Of a stretch of 64,000 nucleotides of DNA, positions 7,935 through 17,648 are shown piece by piece. The position numbers and the translations under genes were made by a program. The notes below the pieces were generated by a model that was given only the letters and a program-made list of their open reading frames with translations, was not told the origin of the DNA and did not search any database. The stretch's first letter is position 1. Each line of letters starts with the position of its first letter. This DNA is from Hymenobacter sp. IS2118 (GTDB taxonomy: Bacteria > Bacteroidota > Bacteroidia > Cytophagales > Hymenobacteraceae): positions 1-64,000 of the forward strand of contig NZ_JNLX01000148.1 in NCBI RefSeq assembly GCF_000715495.1. The letters are read 5' to 3'.

Positions 7935-10061
7935 ATGACCGAACAGGACGAGAATCTGCTTTCGCACCTCAACGAAGCCATTGCCACGGTGCGCGACAAG
8001 GACTCGCTGTTTAAAATAGTGACGACCAAGCTGCGGCTTATTTTTCCCTTCGACCTCATTGGTATCAACGTCTTTGATGAGGCGCTGGAGCGCAAGCGGC
8101 TGTTTTTGCGCGACTATTTTGGGGCCGAAGAAGCGCCGCCTGTGCCGGACGGTCTGGACCAGTTCATGCCCATAGCAGGCACGCCCCTCGAACAACTGGT
8201 GGCCAACCCACGGGTGCAGCAGTTCACCGCCCGCGAGTACCTGGCCCACTACCCCGATTATCCACTCTACAACAAGTTCGAGCAACTGGGCTTGACGCAC
8301 CTCACAGCCGTGCCGCTGCGCATCGGGGGGCGCCTCACGGGCTTCCTAACGCTGGCCGCCCGCCGCACGCCGCCCCTCACCCCCGCCGACCAGAAGCTGC
8401 TGGAACGAATTGGCTCGCTCATCGCGGTAGCCGTGGCCAACACCCTGGCGTTTGAGGAAATGGCCCGCCGCGAGCAGGAGCGCACCCTGCAGCTCAACAT
8501 CACCAACGCCCTGCTCAGCATCAAGCAGCGCGAGCCTCTGTTCCGGGCCGTAGCCGAGGGCCTGAACCAGGTGGTACCATTTGGATATTTCGGTATTCGG
8601 GTGCAGCGGGCGGGCCGGCAAGAAGGTTTCGAGGGCTTCGCCGAGTTTTCGCGGCTGGACGCAGGCCCTGATGCGCCCCTGCTGGCCCTCGACCCCCAGC
8701 GCCAGCAGGGCCTCAACCAGCTCGATACCGCCGCCATGTACCAGCAAATGAACGATTTGCTGCAAGTGCCCGCCGTTTACGCCGGCGACGATTTTCTGGA
8801 CCTGGCCCGCCGTTACCCACTCATGCGCCGCGTGTACGAAGACCACGGCACGCGGGCGCTGCTCATCGCGCCCGTCTGGCAGCGGCCCGACGGCGCGGCC
8901 ATGCTCATCCTCGCCTCGCCCAACGCCACCAACTTCCGCCCCGAAGACCTGGCCACCGTGCTGGCCCTGGTGCCCCAGATTGCGCTGGCCCTGGAAAACC
9001 TCTTCGCCTTCGAACAGATTGAGGCGCTAAAATCGCAGGTAGAGCAGGAGCGCACTTATCTGGTGGACGAAATCAACGCCTCCGCCCGCTTCGGGGCCGA
9101 TTCGGGTGCCTTCGTGGGCAACGGGCCGGCCCTGCAGCAAACGCTGCTGCGCATCCGGCAGGTGGCCGCCACCGACACCACGGTACTGATTTCGGGCGAA
9201 ACCGGCACCGGCAAGGAGCTGGTGGCCCGCGAGCTGCACAACGCCTCGCCCCGGCACGCCCGCGCCCTCATCAAGCTCAACTGCGCCGCTCTGCCTGCCC
9301 AGCTCATCGAAAGCGAGCTGTTTGGGCACGAAAAAGGAGCGTTTACGGGCGCCGTGGAGCGCCGCATCGGCAAGTTTGAGCTAGCCGACGGCGGCAGTAT
9401 TTTCCTCGATGAAATTGGTGAGCTGCCCCTCGACCTGCAGGCCAAGCTGCTGCGCGTGCTGCAAGAGCGGGAATTTGAGCGCGTGGGCGGTACCAAAGTG
9501 CTGCACTCAACCGCTCGCGTGATTGCGGCTACCAACCGCGTGCTGGCTGACGAAGTGGCTGCCGGCCGCTTCCGGGCCGATTTGTACTACCGCCTCAACG
9601 TATTTCCCATTGCGCTGGCGCCTCTGCGCGAACGCCGCGAAGATGTGGAACCGCTGCTGCGCCACTTCGTGCAGCGCCTGAGCAAGCGCCTGGGCAAGCC
9701 CGCCCGCCAGGTGCGCCCCGCCGACCTGGCCGCGCTGCAAGCCTACACCTGGCCCGGCAACATCCGGGAGCTGGAGCACGTGCTCGAACAGTCCATTATT
9801 GTGAGCCAGGGCCAATTTCTGGAGTTCGCGGGCTTCGCCGCCTCCCCGCTGGCCCCGCACAAGAGCGCCCCAGCCGATGCCGGGCCCATCAAAACGCTAA
9901 AGGAGCAGGAACGGGCCCACATTCTGGCGGCGCTGGAGCGCACGGGCGGCCGCGTGAGCGGCCCGCAAGGCGCGGCCCTGTTGCTCGACATCAACCCTAA
10001 AACCCTGGAAGCCCGCATGAAAAAACTGGGTATCCGGCGTACGGTGGGCGTAGATGGGTGA
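7935..10061 (+). CDS. Sigma-54-dependent transcriptional activator with GAF domains (FhlA-like)
   Basis: A protein of 708 residues from ATG 7935; GTG 7923 would add four residues. Two GAF-like regions (about 15-190 and 195-370) precede a short coiled linker ([17 protein letters not shown]) and the AAA+ domain. The AAA+ domain has Walker A GETGTGKE, the sigma-54 contact loop GAFTGA and Walker [13 protein letters not shown]. The C-terminus carries a Fis-type helix-turn-helix ([20 protein letters not shown]). Intact GAFTGA means it should contact RpoN and open promoters from upstream sites; the GAF domains should sense a small ligand. It is divergent from the tolC-usp-emrA-emrB operon, so efflux control is the obvious inference. 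There is no receiver domain. Confidence 0.93.
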   Translation: MTEQDENLLSHLNEAIATVRDKDSLFKIVTTKLRLIFPFDLIGINVFDEALERKRLFLRDYFGAEEAPPVPDGLDQFMPIAGTPLEQLVANPRVQQFTAREYLAHYPDYPLYNKFEQLGLTHLTAVPLRIGGRLTGFLTLAARRTPPLTPADQKLLERIGSLIAVAVANTLAFEEMARREQERTLQLNITNALLSIKQREPLFRAVAEGLNQVVPFGYFGIRVQRAGRQEGFEGFAEFSRLDAGPDAPLLALDPQRQQGLNQLDTAAMYQQMNDLLQVPAVYAGDDFLDLARRYPLMRRVYEDHGTRALLIAPVWQRPDGAAMLILASPNATNFRPEDLATVLALVPQIALALENLFAFEQIEALKSQVEQERTYLVDEINASARFGADSGAFVGNGPALQQTLLRIRQVAATDTTVLISGETGTGKELVARELHNASPRHARALIKLNCAALPAQLIESELFGHEKGAFTGAVERRIGKFELADGGSIFLDEIGELPLDLQAKLLRVLQEREFERVGGTKVLHSTARVIAATNRVLADEVAAGRFRADLYYRLNVFPIALAPLRERREDVEPLLRHFVQRLSKRLGKPARQVRPADLAALQAYTWPGNIRELEHVLEQSIIVSQGQFLEFAGFAASPLAPHKSAPADAGPIKTLKEQERAHILAALERTGGRVSGPQGAALLLDINPKTLEARMKKLGIRRTVGVDG

Positions 10062-10082
10062 TGTTGGAGGAGCCGAAAAACA

Positions 10083-10115
10083 AACAAGGCCGATGCGGTG
10101 AGCATCGGCCTTGTT
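10083..10115. terminator. Perfect 14-bp hairpin terminator
   Basis: AACAAGGCCGATGC (10083-10096) pairs with GCATCGGCCTTGTT (10102-10115) over a 5-base loop. It lies 21 bases after the activator gene and before the convergent esterase gene end, and could serve both strands. Confidence 0.85.
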
Positions 10116-10180
10116 GTAAGCACTAAATAATCTGTAGGCAGCAGACTACCTTATTCTATTTACGGCTGGCTGAAGCCGTG

Positions 10181-11785
10181 CTATTCTTTTACGACGCGCC
10201 GCGTCAGCACTTGCTGGGCGGTGGTCACCTGCACGTAGTACACGCCGGCGGGTAACGCAGAGAGGTCGAGCGACTGTTCGGACGTGGCGGCGGCGTCGGT
10301 TAGCTCGGCGCGGGCACGCACGGCCCCGAATTTATCGAGCAGGCGAATGGAAACGGCGCCTTCCAGCTCACTATCCAGCTGCAGGTGCAGCTGGCCGGTG
10401 GTGGGGTTGGGGTAGGCCCCGAAGGCACGGGTTGCCGGGGTCTTGGTGGCCTCGGCCAGCGAGTTATCAGCCAGTCGGCTCAGGGTTGGGCAGCTGCCCA
10501 GGCTCACGGTCAGGCTCACGGGCAGGCCCTTGGCCAGCTGGCGGCTGTAGGGCGTGGCCGTGAGGCGACGGGTGGTAGTGGAGCCACTCCAGGCCACGGT
10601 CACGCTGTTGGTGGCCGCGTTGCGGGCCACGATGGTGCCGCCGGTGGCCTGCCAGTCGCAGTAGCCGAAGCTGCTGCCCACGCTGTAGGTTTTGGTGAGG
10701 GCGCCGCTGCACACCGTGGCCGGCCCGCTAATGGTGGCCGTGGCAGGCTTGAGGCGGTAGTTGTAGAAAAAGTCGCTGCCGCGGGGCGCAATGTCGGAAT
10801 AGATGAACTTCGGAAAGGTGAGCCGACTGTAGTGGACGTCGTGCCCGCGGAGCGAGTAGGAGTAGAACAGGTGCGGCGCATTCACGGCGTTGGCGCGGGT
10901 GTTGATGGGGTTGCTGCCGTAGACCACGGGCAGGTTGAAGCCGGGCACGATGTCGAGAAACGCGAACGGCTTGCCAGTGTTGTAGAGCACCACGGGGTCG
11001 TTGATGCTGTGGAACAAGGCCACGGGCACGTCGTTGGGTCCTTCGATGTGGTTGGGGTCGACCACGGCCCCGGCGAAGCTGAGTACGGCGTTGGCCTTGC
11101 CACTCACGGCCTGGCCCTGGGCGTTGGTGCGGTTGTCGCCGATGGCATCGAGTGCGCCCAGGTCAGCCAGACCGTTCACGGCGTAAGTAGCGGCGGGCCG
11201 CTCGGCTTCGCGGTCCACGTAGGCGTTGTTGCAGGCGATGAAGGCGCCGGCGCTGTGGCCCGAGATGAACACCTGGTTGGGGTCGACGCGGTAGGTGCGG
11301 GCGTTGTTGCGGAAGAAGCGCACTGCCGAGCGGCCGTCCTGCAGGGCGCGGTACACGGCGCGCTTGGCCTTTTCGGGGTCCGTCAGGTTCATGCCCAGGC
11401 GGTAGTCGATGCTGGCCGTCACGAAGCCGCGCTGGGCAAAGGAGCGGGCCAGGGCCACCATGTCGGCGTCGGTGCGGCTGCCGTTCACAAAGCCCCCACC
11501 AAAGCAAAAAATGATGACCGGCCGCTTGGAAAGCGTATCGCCCTGGGGCTGGTAGATGTCCATGCGCAGGGTCGCGCGCACGTTCCCGTAGGTCTGCTCA
11601 TTGGCGAGCTTAAAACCGAGCACGTTGCTGGTGCTCACCTGCGGAATGTTGGTGCTGAAGGCCACGCCGGTCGTCGTGGTCACGCTGCTGGTGATGTTGC
11701 TGCGGTAGCGGTCGGGCAGGGCCTGCGCCTGAACAGAGGTGGCGGCAGCCAGCGCGAGGCCGCAAAACAGTAGGGTTTTGGTCAT
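10181..11785 (-). CDS. Secreted alpha/beta-hydrolase (carboxylesterase-like) with T9SS sorting domain
   Basis: A protein of 534 residues. A signal peptide (about 1-20, ending VQAQA) is followed by an esterase/lipase domain (about 45-345) with the oxyanion region IIFCFGGGF, the nucleophile elbow GHSAGAF and a late His (RGHDVHYS). A PKD- or Ig-like domain (about 350-435) with ATVCSGALTKTYSVG follows. The last 85 residues form a type A sorting domain: FGAYPNPTTGQLHLQL, then LPAGVYYVQV and a basic end (LTRRVVKE). Such domains send proteins through the type IX secretion system and anchor or release them at the cell surface. Substrate is unknown; carboxyl esters are likely. Confidence 0.9.
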   Translation of the reverse strand: MTKTLLFCGLALAAATSVQAQALPDRYRSNITSSVTTTTGVAFSTNIPQVSTSNVLGFKLANEQTYGNVRATLRMDIYQPQGDTLSKRPVIIFCFGGGFVNGSRTDADMVALARSFAQRGFVTASIDYRLGMNLTDPEKAKRAVYRALQDGRSAVRFFRNNARTYRVDPNQVFISGHSAGAFIACNNAYVDREAERPAATYAVNGLADLGALDAIGDNRTNAQGQAVSGKANAVLSFAGAVVDPNHIEGPNDVPVALFHSINDPVVLYNTGKPFAFLDIVPGFNLPVVYGSNPINTRANAVNAPHLFYSYSLRGHDVHYSRLTFPKFIYSDIAPRGSDFFYNYRLKPATATISGPATVCSGALTKTYSVGSSFGYCDWQATGGTIVARNAATNSVTVAWSGSTTTRRLTATPYSRQLAKGLPVSLTVSLGSCPTLSRLADNSLAEATKTPATRAFGAYPNPTTGQLHLQLDSELEGAVSIRLLDKFGAVRARAELTDAAATSEQSLDLSALPAGVYYVQVTTAQQVLTRRVVKE

Positions 11786-12384
11786 GGGTGGGATTTGGAT
11801 TGGAATGAAAGAATGGTCGTTCAGGGTTGCTTATTTTGAGAAAAAATTCAATAAGCGGCCAGCTCATTAAAAATGTCGCAATAAAAGTCCCCTAACAGGC
11901 CGGCAATTTCAAAGGATATATCCGCATATCAAAGAAAAAATGTTATGCATGACTAACTTTTTTTCGTTATTGACCAGTGGCTGCGCCGCCGCATATGACG
12001 GCGGCTGTGCTTTGGCAAAGGCGAAAAACTGTGGGACTATTGAGTGGTCGGCAGTCGTGCAGGTCCGCATCATTGCGCCTAGGAAAGTGCCCCTACTGCT
12101 CTTTTGGAGTTATCCTCCGAAAGCCGCCGGGCGCTTAAGCTTCTTCGGCCGGTTGCTGGGGCTGCTTAAGCGCCCGGCTTTGGCATTTTCTGCTTTGCAG
12201 GTTGTCGCCCTCTCATTGAAATCCGCTTGCGGATGACTCGATGACGGACTATTTGGGTGAGCGTTAACGCGAGAAGCGGCTGTCAGTCAAAAAAAGCGGC
12301 CTGATTCTGCTTAACCTTTCGGGCAGAAATGGGCCACTTTTCGTAACTAGTGGTTCGTGATTTCAATAACTTAAGAACTCTGCC
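11786..12384. other. 599-bp spacer without a convincing gene; contains a GC-rich hairpin
   Basis: An open frame at 11940-12236 exists, but its sequence (MLCMTNFFSLLTSGCAAAYD...) has no domain-like features. It also runs through a hairpin: CCGGGCGCTTAAGC (12127-12140) pairs with GCTTAAGCGCCCGG (12164-12177), flanked by further partial complementarity. The left end carries AT-rich DNA that should hold the promoter of the esterase gene. Nothing else is recognised. Confidence 0.6.
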
Positions 12385-12774
12385 ATGAAACTTATTGTGA
12401 TTGCCTCATTGGTTGCCTGCCGCCTGTTTTGGGGAAGCGCGGCTGCCGGGCAAACGGCGCCAGCTCCCATTGCGCCAGCCCCTAAAATGGTGCTCGTAAC
12501 CATCAATTGGTGGGGAAACTTATTGGGAACCCCATTTCTAGGGGCTGCATTTGATACCGATGGGGAAACAATCGGTGGCTTGAGCCAGAAGGAATTGAAC
12601 CAGAAATTTGCCAAGATTCCCTTGCCCGCTTCGTCCGCTTCCATCATCAACTTTGTGGTCCGTAGCGGGTACCGGGTAGTCAGCTTCAACCCCACGCAGG
12701 GCGGGGCCGGGACCGACACCAACCGCGTAAGTGTCACCAATGGCTACGTGCTGCTTTGCGAGAAACTTCTCTAG
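12385..12774 (+). CDS. Small secreted protein, hypothetical
   Basis: A protein of 129 residues with an N-terminal hydrophobic signal (MKLIVIASLVACRLFWGSAA) and probable cleavage around AAAGQ, followed by a short Ala/Pro linker and a compact domain of about 90 residues. MVLVTINWWGNLLG, KIPLPASSASIINFVVRSGYRVV and NGYVLLCEKLL are the recognisable strands and helices. No catalytic motif is visible, and I do not recognise the family. It is convergent with the DinB gene 41 bases downstream. Confidence 0.55.
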   Translation: MKLIVIASLVACRLFWGSAAAGQTAPAPIAPAPKMVLVTINWWGNLLGTPFLGAAFDTDGETIGGLSQKELNQKFAKIPLPASSASIINFVVRSGYRVVSFNPTQGGAGTDTNRVSVTNGYVLLCEKLL

Positions 12775-12815
12775 GGACGGCGCCAACCCCAAAGCACCAG
12801 CCTGACCGCAACCTG

Positions 12816-13295
12816 CTACCAGTCCTTCAGCAGGCGCCGCAGCAGCACGATTTCGCCGATGTGGTAGGCGTTGTGGTCGGCAATGAGCAGGGCTTCGCGC
12901 AGAATGGTTTGGCCGGTGCCGTGTGGAATGGGGGCCAGCAGGTCGGTGCCCGGCGCGTGCAGCAGGTGCAGAAACCGCTGCCGCTGCTGCCGAATGTGGT
13001 CCAGGGCCGCCTGCCACTGCTCTTCATCGGCGGTGGCGTTGGGGGCTGGCCAGTATCCCTCCGGAAATTCCGGCGATTCGTGTTCGGCATCGATGGAAAA
13101 CTCTACAATGTCCCACTGCGCAATGCGCAGGTGTTCGACCAGCTGCCAGATGGTGTAGGGCACATCGGGCACGCGCTGGTTCCAGGTTTTGGGCGTGAGG
13201 CCGTCTATGGCTTCTTCGAAGGTGGCGTGGGCGTTGCCCTTGGTAAGCAAGCTGGTTAGCTCCGCCAGCAGGGCTTTTTGATTGGTTCTGTCCAT
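12816..13295 (-). CDS. DinB-family protein (putative metal-dependent hydrolase or transferase)
   Basis: A protein of 159 residues with the four-helix DinB_2 architecture. Metal-ligand His candidates are in WQLVEHLRIAQWD (about 47-59) and in ADHNAYHIGEIVLLRRLL (about 138-155), matching the family's conserved H, then HxxxH pattern. Members include thiol-transferases of the bacillithiol, mycothiol or glutathione type, and many of unknown role. It starts 13 bases after the DoxX-like gene on the same strand, so the two form an operon. The reaction cannot be predicted. Confidence 0.85.
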   Translation of the reverse strand: MDRTNQKALLAELTSLLTKGNAHATFEEAIDGLTPKTWNQRVPDVPYTIWQLVEHLRIAQWDIVEFSIDAEHESPEFPEGYWPAPNATADEEQWQAALDHIRQQRQRFLHLLHAPGTDLLAPIPHGTGQTILREALLIADHNAYHIGEIVLLRRLLKDW

Positions 13296-13308
13296 CGAGT
13301 GCCAGGCG

Positions 13309-13731
13309 CTATTTCCGCTTCTTCAACGTTTGCAATGCCCCGGTGCCGTACAGGGCCGCCCCCATCAGCACGGGCTGGAAAAACAGCCGGGCCAGCCGTT
13401 TGGCATCGGTATTGAGCCCGAAAGCGGAAAGGTGGTGCGTGTATTGGTGAATATTGCCCGGAAACACTGCCGCGTAGAACGCCGCCAGCCCAAGGCCCAT
13501 GCGCCCTCGGTTCTTGCCCTTGAGCAGCAGCAGCGCCAAGCCCAGTCCAATTTCCACCACGCCCGAAGCCAGCACCACGGCGTCTTTATTCAAGGGTATG
13601 AAGTCGGGCACCTGCGCCTGGAAATCCTGTCGCGCAAAGGTGAGGTGCCCCGTGCCGGCCACCACCATAAAGGTGCCCAGCAGGCCACAGGTTACGTTTT
13701 GCAGGGTAGTTGTGTGGGAGTGTTGCGGCAT
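13309..13731 (-). CDS. DoxX-like small integral membrane protein
   Basis: A protein of 140 residues with four hydrophobic segments (about 8-28, 48-68, 75-95 and 112-130). The first reads GLLGTFMVVAGTGHLTFARQ, where the Gly/His pattern after TM1 is typical of DoxX and DoxX-like families, and the second is VVLASGVVEIGLGLALLLL. Characterised DoxX relatives belong to quinol-oxidase or thiosulfate-oxidation complexes or redox-stress complexes, but most are uncharacterised. It is co-directional with the DinB gene 13 bases downstream. The DinB/DoxX pairing suggests a stress-related pair (inference). Confidence 0.8.
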   Translation of the reverse strand: MPQHSHTTTLQNVTCGLLGTFMVVAGTGHLTFARQDFQAQVPDFIPLNKDAVVLASGVVEIGLGLALLLLKGKNRGRMGLGLAAFYAAVFPGNIHQYTHHLSAFGLNTDAKRLARLFFQPVLMGAALYGTGALQTLKKRK

Positions 13732-13819
13732 GGTTTCCTAGGGGAGGTTGTTGAAGCAGGCTATACGGGAGATAGATGGCGGGAGTGTATCACGTAAAAT
13801 TCATAAGTCCAACAAAAAT

Positions 13820-13917
13820 ACCGGTCATGCTGAGCGCAGCCGAAGCATCTCTACCGCACAAGCAATCTGTTTACTTGCTGTGGTAGAGATGCTTCGGCTG
13901 CGCTCAGCATGACCGGT
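13820..13917. repeat. GTCATGCTGAGC-family inverted repeat, copy 1
   Basis: Arms of 36 bp (13820-13855 and 13882-13917) are perfect reverse complements beginning ACCGGTCATGCTGAGCGC and ending at CTACC. The 26-base loop is itself partly self-complementary. The arms match those of the copy at 52290-52385 at all but about one position over 35 bases. It separates the DoxX gene start from the protease gene end. Confidence 0.95.
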
Positions 13918-13965
13918 GTTTCCACTTTTGCTGTTGCTGTTGCTGTCGCGGGCGCAACTGCCCCG

Positions 13966-16900
13966 CTACTCCCGGCCGCGCAAGGGGCGCTGCGTGGGAA
14001 TGGGCAGGGGTTTGAACGACTGCTTTTTCAGGTCGGCCATGATGACTTCCACGGCTTTGGCCAGCTGGGGGTCGGCGCCGTTCTGGGTGGCGTTGGGCAG
14101 AATGTCCACTTCGATGTCGGGGGCTACGCCTTCGTTTTCGATTTCCCACTTGCCGTCGGGGCTGTAGATGGCGAAGCTGGGCGAGGTGACGGAGCCGCCG
14201 TCGAGTAGCGGCGGGTAGCCCGAAATGCCCACCAGGCCGCCCCAGGTGCGCTTGCCCACCACGGTGCCCAGCCCGCGCCGCCGGAAAAAGGCCGGCAGCG
14301 CGTCGCCGCCCGAGCCGGCGTACTCGTTCACCAGCATCACCTTGGGCCCGTAGATGGACGCGCCCGGCGAGGTAAAGGCCTTGCCCTCGCGCGGGGCCCA
14401 GTAGCTGAGCAGCGGCCGGTTGAGCAGGTCGATGATGTAATCGGCCACGAAGCCGCCGCCATTAAACCGCTCGTCGATAATGATGGCCTCCTTGTCCAGC
14501 TGACTGAAGTAGTAGCGGTTGAAGAATTCGTAGCCTTCGGCGCCGGTGTTGGGCAGGTACACGTAGGCCACGCGGCCACCGGTGAGGGCGTCCACCTTGC
14601 GGCGGTTATCTTCTACCCAGGCAATGCGGCGCAGGGTGGCTTCGCTGGCCACGGGCACCACCGTCACCTCGCGGGCGCCTTTGGTGGTGGGCTTGTCGTT
14701 CACCAAGAGGGTTATTTGCTTGCCCACGGTGTTCTCGAAAAAGCTGTACACGTTGTCGGTGCCGCGCAGGGGGCGGTTGTTCACGGCAAGCAGGTAGTCG
14801 CCGGCCGCCACGCCCACGCCGGGGCCGGTGAGGGGCGCCCGCAGGCCGGGGTTGAAGCTCTCGCCGTTGAACACCCGCCGGAAGCGGTAGTGGTCATTGG
14901 CCACCTCGTAGTCGGCCCCGAGCAGGCCCACTGGACCGGCCGTGAGGGCGGGCATGTCGCCGCCGCTCACGTAATTGTGGCCCACCACCATCTCGCCCAT
15001 CATTTCGGCAAACAGGTAGTTGAGGTCGGCGCGGTGCGCCACGTGGGGCAGGAAGGTGGCGTACTTCTTCTTGGTCGCGGCCCAGTCCAGGCCGTGCATA
15101 TCGGCGTCGTAGAAGTAGTCGCGCTCTAGGCGCCACACTTCATCAAACATCTGGGCCCACTCGTGGCGCGGGTCGATGTAGGCGTCAAGGCCCGTGAGGG
15201 CGAGCTTGCCATCCGTGGCGGTGGGCTTGCCGGCAGCTTCCACAATGCCGTAGGCGTTGTTGGGGGCCATGTAGAGCACCTTTTTGCCGTCGGCACTCAG
15301 GGCGTAGTCGTTCAACTCGGCCATGAATACCTCGTCCTTGCGCTCCTTCATGTCGAAGCGGTGCAGGCGCTGGGTGGGCTGGGCCGGCGTGGCCGTGGGG
15401 CCGGCCGGCGCGGCGGCGGGCACGGCTTCCAGGTAAAACAGCTTGTCGCCATCGGCCGCCCGCACGCTGCTTAGCTCGCCTGCGGCTGAGCCGGGCACCA
15501 CCAGAATGCGCTGGCCCAGCCCGGCCGTGTCAATCACCACCTTCACGGCGTCGGGCTTCTTCGGCTTGAGGTCCTTGAGGGCCACTTTGGGCGCGGCGCG
15601 GTTGCCCACCGCCTTGCCGATTACCACCGAGTCGGGCTTGGTTGCGGCGTCCTTTTCCTCGTCGCTCTGCGGGGCGAAGGGCGAGGCGTCCTTCCGGTTG
15701 AGCACGGCCACATAGAGCGTGCTCTTGCTCTGGCGGTCATACGACGTCATGTCGAGCCAGGTGGTGCGCAGGCCCACGTCGGTGCTGGCGGCGAAGAACA
15801 GGTACTTGCCGTCGCGGCTGAAGGCGGGCGCGGTGGCGTCGCTGCGGCCGTCGCTCACGGCGGCGCGGCGCCCGCTGGGCAGGTGGTACACGTACACCGT
15901 GCGCAGGTGGTTGGGCATCTGCTGCGAGTAGGCCAGCCACTGCCCGTCGGGCGACCAGGCCGGAGCCAGGGCGGGCTCACCCAGCAGCGGGCCGTAGGTG
16001 TCGGTGGCAACTAGGGTGGTTTTCTTCGAGGCCAGGTCCAGGTACCAGAGGTTGAGCTTCTTGTCGGTGTAGGCAATTTTCCGGCTGTCGGGTGACCACA
16101 GCGGGTAGAAGTAGAACGAGGCCGGCCCCAGCGAATACGTTTCGGGGGGCGTGGTGCCGCGCTGGTCCTGCACCCGCAGCTGGTACTCGCCCCCGGCATC
16201 GGACACGTAGGCAATGCGCGTGCCGTCGGGCGACCACGCCGGGTAGCGCTCGTGCGAGGTGTCGGAGTGGGTCAGGTTGCGGCTTTCACCCTTTTTGGCT
16301 GGTACCGTGAAAATGTCGCCCCGGGCCTCCACCACGGCGCGCATGCCAGTGGGCGAAATGGCCGCCGTGCGCACCATGCCGCTCACCGGGCGGTACTGCG
16401 GGCGCAGGGCCAGTACTTCGGGGCTGATGCTGATAGCCAGAGCGTTGGCTTTGCTAGTGGCCGGGTTCAGCACATGCAGGCGCCCGGCTTGCTCGTACAC
16501 CAGCTCGGAGCCGTAGCCGTTCAGGGCCTTCACATCGTAGTCGGCGTGGCGGGTCAGCTGCTCCACTTTCTTGGTGGCCGGGTCGTACACAAACACGTTG
16601 TTGGTGCGGGCCCGGTCGCTGAGGAAATACACCTTGCCACCCAGCCAGCGCGGGCTGGTGTCGGTGGCGTTTTCGTGCGGAATCTCCTCGGTGGCCAGCG
16701 TTTGTAGGTTGGTGAGCCAGATGGGGCCGGTCTGGCCGCCGCGGTAGTGCTTCCAGGTGTTGGTGGCGTTGGTGATGTGCGTGTGGGCCAAGGTCTGACC
16801 ATCGGACGAGTAGCTGCCCTTCTCGCCCATAATCATGGGCAGGCGCGTGGGCAGGCCGCCGCCCACGGCCACCGTGAATAGCTGAAGGCCACGCGCGTAG

Positions 16901-17292
16901 GCCTCCTGCGAGCTGCTGAACAGGATGCGCTGCCCGTCGGGCGTCCAGTCGCGCACGGTTTCGGCCGAGGGGTGCCAGGTGAGGCGGCGCGGCTGCCCGC
17001 CGCTCACGGGCACCACGTACACGTCGGCGTTGCGGTCGTAGTCGCCGGTGTAGGCAATGAACTGACCGTCGGGCGAGAAGTGCGGGCTGGTTTCCACGCC
17101 CGGCCCCACGGTGAGGCGCTGGGGGTTGGAGCCGTCGCGGTTCGCCACCCAAATGTCGCCGGCGTAGCTGAAGGCCAGTCGGTCGCGGCTCAGGGCCGGC
17201 TCGCGCAGCAGCAGGGTTTCGGCAGGCGCCTGGGCGTGGGCGTGAGGGCTGCCGAGCAGGGCCGCAGCGGCCAGGAGTACAAGCTGTTTCAT
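13966..17292 (-). CDS. Tricorn-like S41 peptidase with beta-propeller
   Basis: A protein of 1108 residues from ATG 17292 with a signal peptide ending SPHAHAQ. An upstream in-frame ATG at 17346 precedes an implausible leader. The N-terminal half carries repeated WD40-like PD40 blades (FSPDGQFIAYTGDYD, WSPDGTRIAYVSD, WSPDSRKIAYTDK). The C-terminal half has a tricorn core helical region, a PDZ domain (GPGVGVAAGDYLLAVNNRPL) and the S41 catalytic region, with IIIDERFNGGG and the nucleophile Ser at about residue 994 in NEYAGSGGDALP. A late Glu lies in ENEGVAPD. Such proteases degrade peptides entering through the propeller; here the signal peptide indicates the periplasm. Length and domain order match Bacteroidota tricorn homologs. 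Confidence 0.93.
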   Translation of the reverse strand: MKQLVLLAAAALLGSPHAHAQAPAETLLLREPALSRDRLAFSYAGDIWVANRDGSNPQRLTVGPGVETSPHFSPDGQFIAYTGDYDRNADVYVVPVSGGQPRRLTWHPSAETVRDWTPDGQRILFSSSQEAYARGLQLFTVAVGGGLPTRLPMIMGEKGSYSSDGQTLAHTHITNATNTWKHYRGGQTGPIWLTNLQTLATEEIPHENATDTSPRWLGGKVYFLSDRARTNNVFVYDPATKKVEQLTRHADYDVKALNGYGSELVYEQAGRLHVLNPATSKANALAISISPEVLALRPQYRPVSGMVRTAAISPTGMRAVVEARGDIFTVPAKKGESRNLTHSDTSHERYPAWSPDGTRIAYVSDAGGEYQLRVQDQRGTTPPETYSLGPASFYFYPLWSPDSRKIAYTDKKLNLWYLDLASKKTTLVATDTYGPLLGEPALAPAWSPDGQWLAYSQQMPNHLRTVYVYHLPSGRRAAVSDGRSDATAPAFSRDGKYLFFAASTDVGLRTTWLDMTSYDRQSKSTLYVAVLNRKDASPFAPQSDEEKDAATKPDSVVIGKAVGNRAAPKVALKDLKPKKPDAVKVVIDTAGLGQRILVVPGSAAGELSSVRAADGDKLFYLEAVPAAAPAGPTATPAQPTQRLHRFDMKERKDEVFMAELNDYALSADGKKVLYMAPNNAYGIVEAAGKPTATDGKLALTGLDAYIDPRHEWAQMFDEVWRLERDYFYDADMHGLDWAATKKKYATFLPHVAHRADLNYLFAEMMGEMVVGHNYVSGGDMPALTAGPVGLLGADYEVANDHYRFRRVFNGESFNPGLRAPLTGPGVGVAAGDYLLAVNNRPLRGTDNVYSFFENTVGKQITLLVNDKPTTKGAREVTVVPVASEATLRRIAWVEDNRRKVDALTGGRVAYVYLPNTGAEGYEFFNRYYFSQLDKEAIIIDERFNGGGFVADYIIDLLNRPLLSYWAPREGKAFTSPGASIYGPKVMLVNEYAGSGGDALPAFFRRRGLGTVVGKRTWGGLVGISGYPPLLDGGSVTSPSFAIYSPDGKWEIENEGVAPDIEVDILPNATQNGADPQLAKAVEVIMADLKKQSFKPLPIPTQRPLRGRE

Positions 17293-17442
17293 GGGGGGCC
17301 AAGTTACAGGCTGATGCCCGACGGGCCACCGCCAACGTGGCACCATTCACCAAATTAGTTGGACTCTTCGCGCTTCTGAGTTAGCTGTTCTGCCAAATCA
17401 GCCGTAGAACACAGCATCTTTCCATCAATCACATTCCCAGTC

Positions 17443-17574
17443 ATGTCTAATTCCACCAACACTCCCAATACCCCGAAGCATACCGACCCCGCTACCAAGC
17501 GTGACGAGAAAAAAAACGAAACCGAAGTGAAAGACAAGGTTTCGGGCAAGACCAAGGTGACCCAGAAGAAGTAG
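17443..17574 (+). CDS. 43-residue highly charged peptide, hypothetical
   Basis: A short gene from ATG 17443 to TAG 17574 in the AT-richer gap between two minus-strand genes. The product begins MSNSTNTPNTPKHTDPATKR and continues as an Asp/Glu/Lys run ending VTQKK. It has no hydrophobic segment and is surely disordered. Support: coding-like composition in an otherwise empty gap, an ATG well placed after AT-rich DNA, and a good terminator 15 bases downstream. The family is not recognised. It resembles small stress-type or nucleic-acid-associated basic peptides only in composition. Nothing indicates function. Confidence 0.55.
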   Translation: MSNSTNTPNTPKHTDPATKRDEKKNETEVKDKVSGKTKVTQKK

Positions 17575-17589
17575 GCTGCTTAATCAAGA

Positions 17590-17626
17590 AAAAGAGCCCG
17601 GAACGTTTGACGTTTCGGGCTCTTTT
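17590..17626 (+). terminator. Rho-independent terminator after the 43-residue gene
   Basis: AAAAGAGCCCG (17590-17600) pairs with CGGGCTCTTTT (17616-17626) and the T run follows directly. The hairpin can also act on the minus strand, though polA ends further on. Confidence 0.8.
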
Positions 17627-17648
17627 GGTTTTTAAGGGGAGAAGCAAG

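Noticed and set aside
11940..12236. A 98-codon ORF in the spacer after the esterase gene
   Set aside because: It runs through a strong hairpin and lacks protein-like features.
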